Below are positions 16,483-24,091 of a stretch of 64,000 nt of DNA, one piece after another (the first letter of the stretch is position 1; each line of letters begins with the position of its first letter). The notes below the pieces were generated by a model, which was given only the letters and a program-made list of their open reading frames with translations, ran no database searches and was not told where the DNA came from. Position numbers and translations under genes: made by a program. Origin of the DNA: an uncultured Saprospiraceae bacterium (GTDB lineage Bacteria > Bacteroidota > Bacteroidia > Chitinophagales > Saprospiraceae); assembly GCA_938015435.1 (NCBI GenBank), contig CALLPN010000008.1, positions 92,176-156,175 on the forward strand, in the 5' to 3' direction.

Positions 16483-17691
16483 ATGAAGATAGCAGTAATT
16501 GGAGGAGGAGCGGCAGGATTTTTTTCTGCTATATCGGTAAAGGAGCATCACCCAGATGCGCAAGTTTTTCTCTTAGAAAAGACAAACAAACTACTCAGTA
16601 AAGTTAGGATCTCAGGAGGTGGTAGATGTAATGTAACCAATGGCTGCCAGACTACTAGACAGCTGGTTGATGGGTACCCACGAGGTGCCAAAAAACTTAA
16701 AAAAGCATTCAAAGTGTTTGACAATAAAGATACTTGGCATTGGTTCGAATCTAGAGGGGTTGCCCTAAAAGTAGAGCCAGACAATCGAGTGTTTCCAACA
16801 TCTGACAATTCTCAATCTATCATAGATTGTCTGTATCAAGAGATAGAGAAATTAGGTATCACTATAAAAGAAAAAGCGGGTGTAACTGCAATCACTGAAG
16901 GTGTAAATAACATCATACTTACGATCAATGGAGAGGATGAAGTTTATGACAAAGTAATTGTTGCTTGTGGTGGCTCACCAAAGAAAAGTGGCTTAGACTG
17001 GCTTGAAAAATTAGGGCATAAAATTGAAAATCCGGTACCGTCACTATTTACATTTAATATGCCGAAAGAGCCAATAATAGAACTTATGGGTGTAGTTGCA
17101 CAGGACGCAACTGTCAATGTACAAGGCACTAAGTTGAAATCATCAGGTCCATTACTCATCACGCACTGGGGAATGAGCGGTCCAGCGATTCTCAAGTTGT
17201 CTGCTCACGGTGCGCGTATATTGAGTGATATGGAATATGCTTTTAATGCTCAAGTCAACTGGATCAGTACAACCAATAATGAAGAGGTAGCAGAAACTCT
17301 GAGAGTGATTGCTGCTGAACATAGTAAAAAATATATTTCTAATATCAAACCATTTGGACTACCCACAAGATTATGGGATTTCCTTCTTAAGAAATGTGAT
17401 ATTTCGCTAGAAAAACCTTGGGGAGAGATCGGAAAGAAACAAATTAACAAACTAGTAACTCACCTTACTAATGACATCTATAAGGTGAAAGGTAAAACAA
17501 CTTTTAAAGAGGAGTTTGTAACCTGTGGAGGAGTAAGTCTAGAGAGTATAGACATGAAAACTATGCAGAGTCGACATTTAGCTAATTTGTATTTTGCAGG
17601 GGAAGTTATGGATATTGATGGCATCACCGGAGGGTATAACTTTCAAGCAGCGTGGACTACTGCTTTTATAGCAGGAAAATTGGAAGAATGA
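16483..17691 (+). CDS. BaiN/RdsA (HI0933) family NAD(P)/FAD-dependent oxidoreductase
   Basis: A cytoplasmic flavoprotein of 402 residues. The Rossmann FAD-binding motif IAVIGGGAAGFFSAI begins at residue 3, followed by the family signature LLSKVRISGGGRCNVTNG. The middle insert has GPLLITHWGMSGPAILKLSA. The C-terminal FAD contact LYFAGEVMDIDGITGGYNFQAAW is complete. The family (HI0933, BaiN) contains reductases acting on enoyl or unsaturated ring substrates; most members have no known substrate. The length is normal and no residues are missing. It stands alone, about 80 bases after the M23 gene on the same strand. Confidence 0.93.
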   Translation: MKIAVIGGGAAGFFSAISVKEHHPDAQVFLLEKTNKLLSKVRISGGGRCNVTNGCQTTRQLVDGYPRGAKKLKKAFKVFDNKDTWHWFESRGVALKVEPDNRVFPTSDNSQSIIDCLYQEIEKLGITIKEKAGVTAITEGVNNIILTINGEDEVYDKVIVACGGSPKKSGLDWLEKLGHKIENPVPSLFTFNMPKEPIIELMGVVAQDATVNVQGTKLKSSGPLLITHWGMSGPAILKLSAHGARILSDMEYAFNAQVNWISTTNNEEVAETLRVIAAEHSKKYISNIKPFGLPTRLWDFLLKKCDISLEKPWGEIGKKQINKLVTHLTNDIYKVKGKTTFKEEFVTCGGVSLESIDMKTMQSRHLANLYFAGEVMDIDGITGGYNFQAAWTTAFIAGKLEE

Positions 17692-17745
17692 GGACAATTT
17701 TTTCGTTGAAAGAATCAACCATTTACATTTGAAATTTTAGATATA

Positions 17746-18195
17746 TTAGAATTTTTTCACAACATAGTTTACTCTTAATGGATTGCGTATTGTGTAATAA
17801 AGTCTAGTCGCACTAAATTCTGTACAAGACATACCAGAAGTATTCTTTACGATCAATCGGATTGTATCATTGCTTATTTTAATATCACCAGCATACGTAG
17901 GCCAACAACCTATTCTTGACAAACAACTTATATGTATAAGGTCATCTTCGAAACGAATAGTATCCGTTTTTGGATTAAATTCTTCCGAAAACAATACATT
18001 AACTTCTGACTCTGGAAGTTTTTCTATATCTCGCATGTTGTAGACATGATGGCTTCTAAAATCAATCAGATTGTCATGAGGCTTGAATATTGATTCTTCC
18101 TTGCACGATATTGTTATTACTAGTATTAAACTAAAAAGTAAAAATCTATTTTGCTTATTTATATGTCCGCAGGACTTAAAGAATTCTAATTTCAT
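17746..18195 (-). CDS. Hypothetical lipoprotein
   Basis: 149 residues, not recognised. The N-terminus carries a basic, then hydrophobic, stretch ending in the lipobox ITISC, about residue 31 from the annotated ATG, so the true start could be an internal codon. The mature part has a predicted mixed beta pattern with four cysteines (CLSRIGCW, MSCTEF), which could form disulfides in the periplasm. Its 5' end borders the palindromic repeat array, which therefore lies in its upstream region. There is no operon partner; function unknown. Confidence 0.6.
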   Translation of the reverse strand: MKLEFFKSCGHINKQNRFLLFSLILVITISCKEESIFKPHDNLIDFRSHHVYNMRDIEKLPESEVNVLFSEEFNPKTDTIRFEDDLIHISCLSRIGCWPTYAGDIKISNDTIRLIVKNTSGMSCTEFSATRLYYTIRNPLRVNYVVKKF

Positions 18196-18223
18196 AATAC
18201 ATATTTAATGGCAATTAAGACAA

Positions 18224-18582
18224 GCGCGTTTTTCTTCGAAAAGCCGCGCTATCATCTAGGCATATTGCACGGTGTTTTCTTAAAACACTTTCGCAATACG
18301 CGGTCCGCGCGTTTTTCTTCGAAAAGCCGCAATCATCTAGGCATATTACACGTGTTTTCTTAAAAACACTTTCGCAATACGCGGTCCGCGCGTTTTTCTT
18401 CGAAAAGCCGCGCTATCATCTAGGCATATTGCACGTGTTTTCTTAAAAACACTTCCGCAATACGCGGTCCGCGCGTTTTTCTTCGAAAAGCCGCGCTATC
18501 ATCTAGGCATATTGCACGTGTTTTCTTAAAACACTTTCGCAATACGCGGTCCGCGCGTTTTTCTTCGAAAAGCCGCGCTATA
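18224..18582. repeat. Tandem array of about 83-bp palindromic repeats
   Basis: Five starts of the GC-rich core GCGCGTTTTTCTTCGAAAAG occur at 18224, 18307, 18388, 18471 and 18553 (periods 83, 81, 83 and 82), giving four full units and a fifth core. Each unit holds two self-complementary parts: GCGCG-TTTTC-TTC-GAAAA-GC-CGCGC, and a longer cruciform GCATATTGC ... GCAATACGC that encloses GTGTTTT-CTT-AAAACAC. Units differ by a few indels and point changes (for example one lacks GCT in CGCGCTATC). The array fills the gap between a lipoprotein gene and bshB1, and its last bases supply the bshB1 stop codon. GC content stands out from the AT-rich surroundings. A degenerate relative lies near 2609-2690. 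Confidence 0.93.
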
Positions 18583-19291
18583 ACAAATTAAACAGATCTG
18601 CTACTCCGGGTGTTCGTCCTACGTTAAATGATTCAGCAAAATCTACTCGGATAGCTCTTGCATTAGCTCTATCCTTAGCTTTTACATATTCAAAGAAATT
18701 CTTTGAAGAAATCGGTGTCTTGGGCTGATCATCTTCTTTTTCAAATCCAGTAAAAAATTGCGAACTGAAAGCTTGAATGCACTTCAGCTTATTCTCCATG
18801 TAAGGAGTTATATCTACAACAAAATCCGCTCTTAAATTTTTGTCTTGAATATAGTGATATACTGCTCTTGGCCTCCAAGGTTCTAGTCCATCAATATCTA
18901 TTTTGACCAATCCTGAATGAAAACAAGCGTCGGATACTAACCTTGCTCCTTTTCCATGATCTGGGTGTCTGTCATCTATCGCATTGGCTAATATAATATC
19001 AGGTTTGTACTTGCGAATCATTTTTGCTACAGCCAACAGATTTTCTTTACTATGTGTAAAGAATCCATCAGGAATACCTAAATTTTCTCTTACTGCTGCA
19101 CCCATGATTATACGTGAGTTTTCAGCTTCTACCAATCTTAGTTCGCCGCTACCTCTACTGCCTAATTCTCCATGTGTGAGATCTACGATACCTACTTTGT
19201 ATCCAGCATCTATATGTTTGAGTAGTGTACCTGAGCAAGCCAATTCTACATCATCAGGATGGGCACCAAAAGCTAAAATATCTAATTTCAT
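18578..19291 (-). CDS. bshB1: Bacillithiol biosynthesis deacetylase BshB1
   Basis: A zinc-dependent N-deacetylase of the PIG-L/LmbE family that removes acetyl from GlcNAc-malate, the second step of bacillithiol synthesis. It is 237 residues long. The metal site is complete: FGAHPDDVELACSG at residues about 8-21 gives His-Pro-Asp-Asp, and DDRHPDHGKGARLV gives the HPDH ligands. Features typical of BshB1 rather than other LmbE proteins include THGELGSRGSGELRLVEA, YHYIQDKNLRADFVVDI and the C-terminal RTPGVADLF. bshA and bshC are not in the window. The stop codon TAG is formed by the edge of the palindromic repeat array, which may act as its terminator. Confidence 0.95.
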   Translation of the reverse strand: MKLDILAFGAHPDDVELACSGTLLKHIDAGYKVGIVDLTHGELGSRGSGELRLVEAENSRIIMGAAVRENLGIPDGFFTHSKENLLAVAKMIRKYKPDIILANAIDDRHPDHGKGARLVSDACFHSGLVKIDIDGLEPWRPRAVYHYIQDKNLRADFVVDITPYMENKLKCIQAFSSQFFTGFEKEDDQPKTPISSKNFFEYVKAKDRANARAIRVDFAESFNVGRTPGVADLFNLL

Positions 19292-19342
19292 ATGATCTAT
19301 TATTTTAAATCTGTTTGTAAATAGCCAAGTAAAGTAAGTTGA

Positions 19343-19678
19343 CTATTTAGAGTGATTTTTGATTGCAAAATCACCCCAATTGGCGATAGACTGAACCAAT
19401 GGGATTAATGTTTTTCCAAACTTACTTAGTGAATATTCTACCTTGAGTGGAGGCTTTGATGTGTAAACTTTACGATCTATTATTCCGTCAGCTTCCATTG
19501 TTTTGAGTTGTAGACTCAAAGTTCTCTCAGTTACCGTAGGCATAGATTTTCTGAGTTCATTATAACGTAACGTATTGTCTATCAGGTGATATAATATTAC
19601 TGTCTTCCATTTGCCTCCTATTACACCCATCGTCAAGCTAGTGCAACATGGGTACTCCTTTTCATTAAATGTATACAT
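19343..19678 (-). CDS. HxlR-family winged-helix transcriptional regulator
   Basis: A DNA-binding regulator of 111 residues. It shows the HxlR pattern: an N-terminal Cys (YPCCTSL), GGKWKTVILYHL at the start of the winged helix, RYNELRKSMPTVTERTLSLQLKTMEADGII as the recognition region, and VEYSLSKFGKTLIPLV. Members often sense reactive electrophiles or oxidants through the N-terminal cysteine and regulate a divergent oxidoreductase. Here the divergent neighbour is a nitroreductase, 108 bases away, with overlapping promoters and inverted half-sites between them, which fits local control of that gene. Confidence 0.93.
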   Translation of the reverse strand: MYTFNEKEYPCCTSLTMGVIGGKWKTVILYHLIDNTLRYNELRKSMPTVTERTLSLQLKTMEADGIIDRKVYTSKPPLKVEYSLSKFGKTLIPLVQSIANWGDFAIKNHSK

Positions 19679-19690
19679 ACCTCTATATTA

Positions 19691-19767
19691 AATTATACTA
19701 TCATCTATGACCGTTATTGCAAAGATAGATTACAGTGCTTAGTTTTGCAACTATATTAATTATAGTA
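19691..19767. promoter_or_regulatory. Divergent promoters and candidate HxlR operator
   Basis: A -7 match on the minus strand (TATCTTTG, plus positions 19720-19727) would drive the regulator. One on the plus strand (TAGTTTTG, 19740-19747, with a TTG about 20 bases upstream) would drive the nitroreductase. Just downstream is a perfect inverted repeat, ACTATA-TTAAT-TATAGT (19750-19766). Its half-site, extended as ATAGTATAA, recurs in opposite orientation at 19692-19700, between the other promoter and the regulator start. This is the layout of an autoregulated divergent operator. Confidence 0.55.
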
Positions 19768-19786
19768 TAAATCAACAAAAGCATAT

Positions 19787-20461
19787 ATGAATACACCTAA
19801 CGTTGCAAAAGAGGACATTATTAACGCCTTTCAATATAGACATGCTACCAAAGAATTTGACAGTAGTAAAAAGCTTTCTGATGAGGAAATCAATTTCATT
19901 TTACAAACAGCAAACTTATCTCCAAGTTCATTTGGATTTGAACCGTGGCATTTTGTAGTAGTACAAAATCAAGAATTGAGAGAACTCTTAAAACCAGTAG
20001 CTTGGGGTGCTCCTCTAAAACTAGATACCGCTAGTCACTTTGTATTGGGATTAAGTATGAAAGCTCCAATGACCAGATGGGATGCTGATTACATAATGCA
20101 TATGATGAAAGATGTGAAACAATTTCCTCAAGACGTTATAGATATGTACTCCAATTTTTATAAAGCATTCCAAGAAAACGATTTTGATCTAGATACAGAT
20201 AAGAAACTCTTTGATTGGGCCGCTAAACAGATATACATTGCATTAGGTAATATGATGACGGCTGCGGCTTTAACAGGAATAGATAGTTGTCCAATAGAAG
20301 GATTTCATCAGGAGAAAACTGAAAAACTATTGAGTGATAAGTTTGATATTGATACCGATAAATATGGCTTATCGTTCATGGTTGCTTTTGGACATAGAAA
20401 AGAAAATCCAGCACATCCAAAATCAAGAAGGAATTTTGATGATGTAGTTACTTGGAAATAG
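19787..20461 (+). CDS. Nitroreductase family NAD(P)H-dependent oxidoreductase
   Basis: An FMN flavoprotein of 224 residues that reduces nitro-compounds or quinones with NAD(P)H. The FMN-binding RHATKEFDSSKKLSDEEI, the NLSPSSFGFEPWHFVVVQ segment and the C-terminal SCPIEGFHQEKTEKLL with GLSFMVAFGHRKE are typical of the NfsB/YodC-like branch, and the length is normal. It is divergent from an HxlR regulator with shared promoter DNA, which suggests induction by electrophiles or nitro-compounds (inference from family behaviour). It is followed by a 13-bp hairpin. Confidence 0.93.
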   Translation: MNTPNVAKEDIINAFQYRHATKEFDSSKKLSDEEINFILQTANLSPSSFGFEPWHFVVVQNQELRELLKPVAWGAPLKLDTASHFVLGLSMKAPMTRWDADYIMHMMKDVKQFPQDVIDMYSNFYKAFQENDFDLDTDKKLFDWAAKQIYIALGNMMTAAALTGIDSCPIEGFHQEKTEKLLSDKFDIDTDKYGLSFMVAFGHRKENPAHPKSRRNFDDVVTWK

Positions 20462-20475
20462 ATACATTTTTAATG

Positions 20476-20513
20476 GCAGAAAAGAGTAACGCTTCAATAG
20501 TACTCTTTTCTGC
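20476..20513. terminator. Hairpin between converging genes, probable terminator
   Basis: A perfect 13-bp stem, GCAGAAAAGAGTA (20476-20488) / TACTCTTTTCTGC (20501-20513). There is no long T tract on the plus side and CATTAAAAATG on the minus side, so efficiency is uncertain. It lies between the converging nitroreductase and His-rich lipoprotein genes. Confidence 0.55.
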
Positions 20514-20596
20514 TATATAAAAATGAATTCCTTTAATTATGTAAACTGATTGTTAATTTTTCGTAATCAAAACAGTCTAATATATTCTGCTCTATC

Positions 20597-20926
20597 CTAA
20601 TGATCGTGACCACTATGATCATGTCCACTATGATCGTGGCCTTCATGTCCACTGTGATCATGACCTTCATGACTCTCTACTTGCTTATCCTTATTCTTTA
20701 CTAAGTTCATCTTACAGACAGGGCAAGTACCTTCTTTATCACTACCACTACCCTTACAATGCATTGGACAGATATAGTCAGAGGTCCATTCTGGACCTGA
20801 TTTATCGATAGTGCCGTCTGGATTGTGTGTATGCGTATCTGCTCCATGCTCATGTTTACAGGAAGTCACAGATCCCACAAGTACTAGTACGCACAGTAAC
20901 AACATTACTTTAAGTATTGATTTCAT
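20597..20926 (-). CDS. His-rich lipoprotein with heavy-metal-binding domain
   Basis: 109 residues. It has a lipoprotein signal with lipobox SVTSC (about Cys23). A short CxxxC-type metal domain follows (about 50-75: YICPMHCKGSG ... GTCPVCKMNLV), matching the heavy-metal-binding (HMBD, YHS-like) domain of copper/silver efflux proteins. The C-terminal tail is made of repeated Gly-His-Asp-His units (GHDHSGHEGHDH). The N-terminal mature part is also His-rich (KHEHGADTHTH). It probably binds Cu, Zn or Ni in the periplasm or at the outer membrane. There are no efflux genes (cusA/B, copper ATPase) next to it, so it is a stand-alone metallochaperone or buffer by inference. The DNA for the tail is a visible short tandem repeat. 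Confidence 0.85.
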   Translation of the reverse strand: MKSILKVMLLLCVLVLVGSVTSCKHEHGADTHTHNPDGTIDKSGPEWTSDYICPMHCKGSGSDKEGTCPVCKMNLVKNKDKQVESHEGHDHSGHEGHDHSGHDHSGHDH

Positions 20927-21076
20927 ATATATCTTATTAGAGTTTTATTAATTGGCATAAAAATAAGCTGAAAACTATAGAACATCTTTAGATGAAGAAA
21001 TTCTTATAAAAATATGACATTAGATAGCCTATATTGAATATCTTCGGACAATAGAACAGCAAATTAGAATTGACTT

Positions 21077-21598
21077 ATGGAATACGAAGATTCATCCAAT
21101 AAAAACTCTAGGTCGTATATAGAGTTAGTAGATGGCAATAAATTCATCATTCTCTTCATCCTCAGCCTAGGTTTATACTCTGTCTGGTGGATGTATCGAT
21201 CATGGAAATTTTTTCAACAGAAAGAAGAACCAGATATGATGCCTGTTGCAAGAGCTATATTTGGGGTTTTATGGGCTTATCCGCTTTTTGAACGAATACA
21301 GAAATATGCCATAGAGAATGGATATACTCAGACTTATAGTAGTGGCTTATTATTTATCGGATACTTTCTGTTAAATCTATCATCTAACCTGCCAGATCCA
21401 TTGGGACTCGTTGCGATTTTCGCTTTTGTATTTCTTGTCCCCCCTGTAAGAGCTCTCAATTTTGCTATAATGAACTCTGACGACTATGATGGTGAAGAAG
21501 TAGATAGATATAGTGCAGGGCAAATGGTTATTGTTGCGATCGGCATTTTATTTTGGGGACTAATTCTCCTTGGATTGGCAAGTGGAGAAACGATTTAG
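21077..21598 (+). CDS. Integral membrane protein, DUF4234-like
   Basis: 173 residues with four to five hydrophobic segments: FIILFILSLGLYSVWWMY, a helix around FGVLWAYPLF, GLLFIGYFLLNL, VAIFAFVFLVPP and IVAIGILFWGLILLGLA. The LSLGLYSVWWMYRSW motif is typical of DUF4234-type small membrane proteins of unknown function. It has no signal peptide and a short soluble N-terminus. It is alone on its strand after a divergent lipoprotein gene; no function can be assigned. Confidence 0.7.
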   Translation: MEYEDSSNKNSRSYIELVDGNKFIILFILSLGLYSVWWMYRSWKFFQQKEEPDMMPVARAIFGVLWAYPLFERIQKYAIENGYTQTYSSGLLFIGYFLLNLSSNLPDPLGLVAIFAFVFLVPPVRALNFAIMNSDDYDGEEVDRYSAGQMVIVAIGILFWGLILLGLASGETI

Positions 21599-21695
21599 AG
21601 TAACTATTGATATCAAAAGACTTCATCACGTTACATGGAAATTGAATTAAATGATTCAATGTTTATTCAAGTTATAGTACAAGCAAGATTAAAGA

Positions 21696-22415
21696 ATGAA
21701 TATAACCGAAGAATACATAAAAGTTAACACCCAAGATGGTTTGGTCTATTTTGATCAGTTCAGAATTGCTGATGTAGTTATCATCCCAATAAGCGAAAAC
21801 TTATTCAGAATGGAAATTGACATTAAATCATGCGACGGACCTTACTCCAAAGAAGAAAAATTAAGTATTGAAAAATCATTAGGAAAGCCGATTAGTGAAT
21901 CAATTAATTACGCATGGCTCTCTATGAAAAATGCGAATATCGAAATAAATAGTAAAGCAGATCTTCAAGATTTAGAATTATTGTTCGAGAATGGATATGA
22001 TGAAAATACTGATAGGTATTTAGGGATATATTTCGGATGGGGAATTCAATTAAATAACAATAAACTCAAATTCGAAAAGATTGAAAATTCATTATACTTA
22101 AACTGGACAGCAACTTCAGGTGATATTGATTATTATGATGAAAGAGCGAAAGATGCAATACATGAATTTCGATTTAAAGTAAATATTGTTGAATTAAACC
22201 ATCTAGATGAAATAAACAAGAGATGGAAATTCTTGGCAAACAAAACAAAAAGATATTACGAAATTATGCATTGCATGAAAGGATTTACTTTACAAGGGGA
22301 ATACTCCAGTATACATGCACCAATTAATGAAGAATTTGGAATAAAACATTCCAACGAAGCTTGGAAGAAAACATCGAATATCATGCAAAAATTTCCTAAA
22401 CCAGATCATTATTGA
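21696..22415 (+). CDS. Hypothetical protein (accessory)
   Basis: 239 residues, soluble, rich in Asn, Glu and Lys, with no signal peptide or membrane segment. No domain was recognised. N-terminal residues 1-110 look beta-rich and the C-terminal part helical (RWKFLANKTKRYYEIMHCMKG). Directly after its stop comes the first of two homologous structured 112-bp repeats, the second of which follows the next gene. This suggests the gene belongs to an insertable or cassette-like set. Such orphan genes in Bacteroidota are often effector-immunity or defence-like, but nothing here proves that. Confidence 0.6.
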   Translation: MNITEEYIKVNTQDGLVYFDQFRIADVVIIPISENLFRMEIDIKSCDGPYSKEEKLSIEKSLGKPISESINYAWLSMKNANIEINSKADLQDLELLFENGYDENTDRYLGIYFGWGIQLNNNKLKFEKIENSLYLNWTATSGDIDYYDERAKDAIHEFRFKVNIVELNHLDEINKRWKFLANKTKRYYEIMHCMKGFTLQGEYSSIHAPINEEFGIKHSNEAWKKTSNIMQKFPKPDHY

Positions 22416-22429
22416 TAGCCCGTCAATAA

Positions 22430-22540
22430 CACCGTATAATCATGTCATGCACTACATAGTTCAGATACGCTTTGTATGCGATGTGAAATTTATTGCATTA
22501 ATTAGCATTTCGCGATAATGCACGCCAGATATACTTGATA
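22430..22540 (+). repeat. Structured intergenic repeat, copy 1
   Basis: Begins 15 bases after the preceding stop codon. Aligned with copy 2 (23058-23170) it shares CACC-TA-AA-CAT-TCATGCA...CATAG, GTGAAATTTATTGCAT / ATGAAATTTAATGCAT and the end AGATATACTTGAT. It contains the inverted repeat TGCATTA ... TAATGCA around TTAGCATTTCGCGA. Confidence 0.8.
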
Positions 22541-22565
22541 CATAATAGTACATAAGGAAGATAAA

Positions 22566-23045
22566 ATGAAAGGCATACTAATATTGTTGTTTTTAATTGG
22601 CCTAACATCATCATGTCAAGTCAATTCAGGTAAAAGTTGCTGTGCATTAATTATTGAGGGACTTGAATATGACTTACAGTGTAAAGAAATAAATAACAAA
22701 TATTGCGTGACAGTGGGGAGGGTTCTACGAATAGATGCTCCAGCACTTATTAGTTTTTCAAAATATCAAAAGCTTAGTTCTTCTGAACTGGATACAGGCT
22801 ATCAGACCATTATTAACGTAAATGGAAAGAGTACTACCAAGACTGACACAATAATTCAAACAGGGTTAAAATTGGATAGATTCTTTACCTACTCGCCAAA
22901 ATCATTTGAACATGCGCGAAATATCAAAATAAGCATGGAAGAAGATTCTATTAAATTTGAATATAGAAACACAATAGAAAATGTAGCATATGAGAATTTG
23001 TTTAAAGATCAAGTGGAAGTAGCATTGGAAATCATCAGCAAATAG
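22566..23045 (+). CDS. Hypothetical lipoprotein in a repeat-flanked unit
   Basis: 159 residues with a clear lipoprotein signal (MKGILILLFLIGLTSSCQ, lipobox TSSC at Cys17). The mature protein has a CC pair (KSCCALI) and CKEINNKYCV but no recognised domain; it looks beta-rich. A purine-rich ribosome-binding region (AAGGAAGATAAA) precedes the ATG. The gene is flanked on both sides by homologous structured repeats whose identical ends are 630 bases apart, so gene plus one repeat forms a unit that could move or duplicate as a block. Function unknown. Confidence 0.65.
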   Translation: MKGILILLFLIGLTSSCQVNSGKSCCALIIEGLEYDLQCKEINNKYCVTVGRVLRIDAPALISFSKYQKLSSSELDTGYQTIINVNGKSTTKTDTIIQTGLKLDRFFTYSPKSFEHARNIKISMEEDSIKFEYRNTIENVAYENLFKDQVEVALEIISK

Positions 23046-23057
23046 ATGCGTGCTATA

Positions 23058-23170
23058 CACCATACAAACATTATCATGCAGCCCATAGCACCAATCTGCT
23101 CTGTTAGTAATATGAAATTTAATGCATAACTTAGCTTTATGGCTGTAATGCCCGCAAGATATACTTGATG
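23058..23170 (+). repeat. Structured intergenic repeat, copy 2
   Basis: Homologous to the repeat at 22430-22540 over its whole length of about 112 bases, again starting shortly (13 bases) after a stop codon. The hairpin core here is AATGCATAACTTAGC-TTT-AT-GGCTGTAATGC. It ends in AGATATACTTGAT like copy 1. Confidence 0.8.
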
Positions 23171-23177
23171 CGATATA

Positions 23178-23546
23178 AGATGCATAGCCAGTGAAATATA
23201 TTCCAACAATAAGATACCAATTATCTATTACTCCGCGGAATGGTGTCCTGCATGCAAAAAATAGATAGTATAGTTAAAGCGAATCAGTCTATACGGAATT
23301 CCTTAGATCAATTTGTTTTTTATAAAAGTTGACATCGTTGACTGATCTGGGAACGAAATGACCTCTTTCAGTACCAATTTATTGATAGAAAGAAGAATCA
23401 AAAGTATCTCAATGTTTTCCAAATTAAATTATCCAGGTGATCAGGTAAATAGAATTAGAGATCCTAACTGGGTATCCTAAGCTCGTCCTCAATTACAGGA
23501 TTTCATAGAATTACTGAAAGAAAATGGCACAAAACACCATTTCTAA
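23178..23546 (+). pseudogene. Decayed thioredoxin-fold gene
   Basis: One frame reads, with five in-frame stops at 23262, 23271, 23304, 23343 and 23478, the outline of a thioredoxin-like protein. The order is: SNNKIPIIYYSAEWCPACKK with the redox motif Trp-Cys-Pro-Ala-Cys, then LFFIKVDIVD (the usual central strand), GNEMTSFSTNLLIE (position of the cis-Pro loop, Pro lost), and a C-terminal GDQVNRIRDPNWVS and ARPQLQDFIELLKENG. The stop in WVS-stop-ARP needs only one C-to-T change from Gln. All pieces are in one frame, so decay has been by substitutions rather than indels. No start codon with signal peptide remains, since copy 2 of the repeat abuts the 5' end. Confidence 0.7.
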
Positions 23547-23610
23547 AGTACAACATCTTTTTTTATATAAAAATATAGTATCTTATCTTCGTAATCTAAA
23601 AATACCGAAA

Positions 23611-23859
23611 ATGGAATATTATAATGAAACAATTAAACCTTGGTTAGGGATAATTGCGATAATTGTTATTGGGTTCTTAATGATCAAAGATCCGAACTTA
23701 TTTGATGGCACTGAAATTTCAGGTAGAAAGCAAATTATAAAATTAATATTCAGCTACATATGGGGAATACCTGTTGGGATAATTGCTCTAGTTGTAGGTG
23801 GTTATATGGGATACAATAAGTATCAGTCAGACAGCAAATCTGATGATGAACAAGCTTAA
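23611..23859 (+). CDS. Small two-helix membrane protein
   Basis: 82 residues from the ATG at 23611. The open frame extends upstream to 23524, but that part overlaps the dead thioredoxin gene and encodes no sensible N-terminus, so the later start is preferred. Two transmembrane helices are clear (IKPWLGIIAIIVIGFLMI and WGIPVGIIALVVGGYMGY), with a short charged loop (GTEISGRKQ) and an acidic tail (SDSKSDDEQA). No family was recognised and there is no operon partner. Confidence 0.6.
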   Translation: MEYYNETIKPWLGIIAIIVIGFLMIKDPNLFDGTEISGRKQIIKLIFSYIWGIPVGIIALVVGGYMGYNKYQSDSKSDDEQA

Positions 23860-24091
23860 AACTGAACCTGTTAGTTAGATCACCCACTTAAATACTAACT
23901 TTTGTTTCTTTGAAATGAATCTCCAGTATTGAATGATAAGACTTTAATCTGTATATAGCTACACTAGATATTCGACCTTTATCTAATTAATCGATGTTAT
24001 TGATGATTCTCGTAATTAAAGATTAGCACAAGTACTAAATTTAAAATGCAGATAACTACATTATTAATTTTGTGGTTCTTTACGTATTTAT

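Noticed and set aside
18224..18582. CRISPR array
   Set aside because: Repeats are directly abutting 83-bp units with conserved sequence throughout, no unique spacers of constant length and no cas genes.
22430..23170. Integron attC sites
   Set aside because: Position after stop codons fits, but the conserved GTTRRRY/RYYYAAC ends are not found and no integrase is in the window; reported only as cassette-like repeats.
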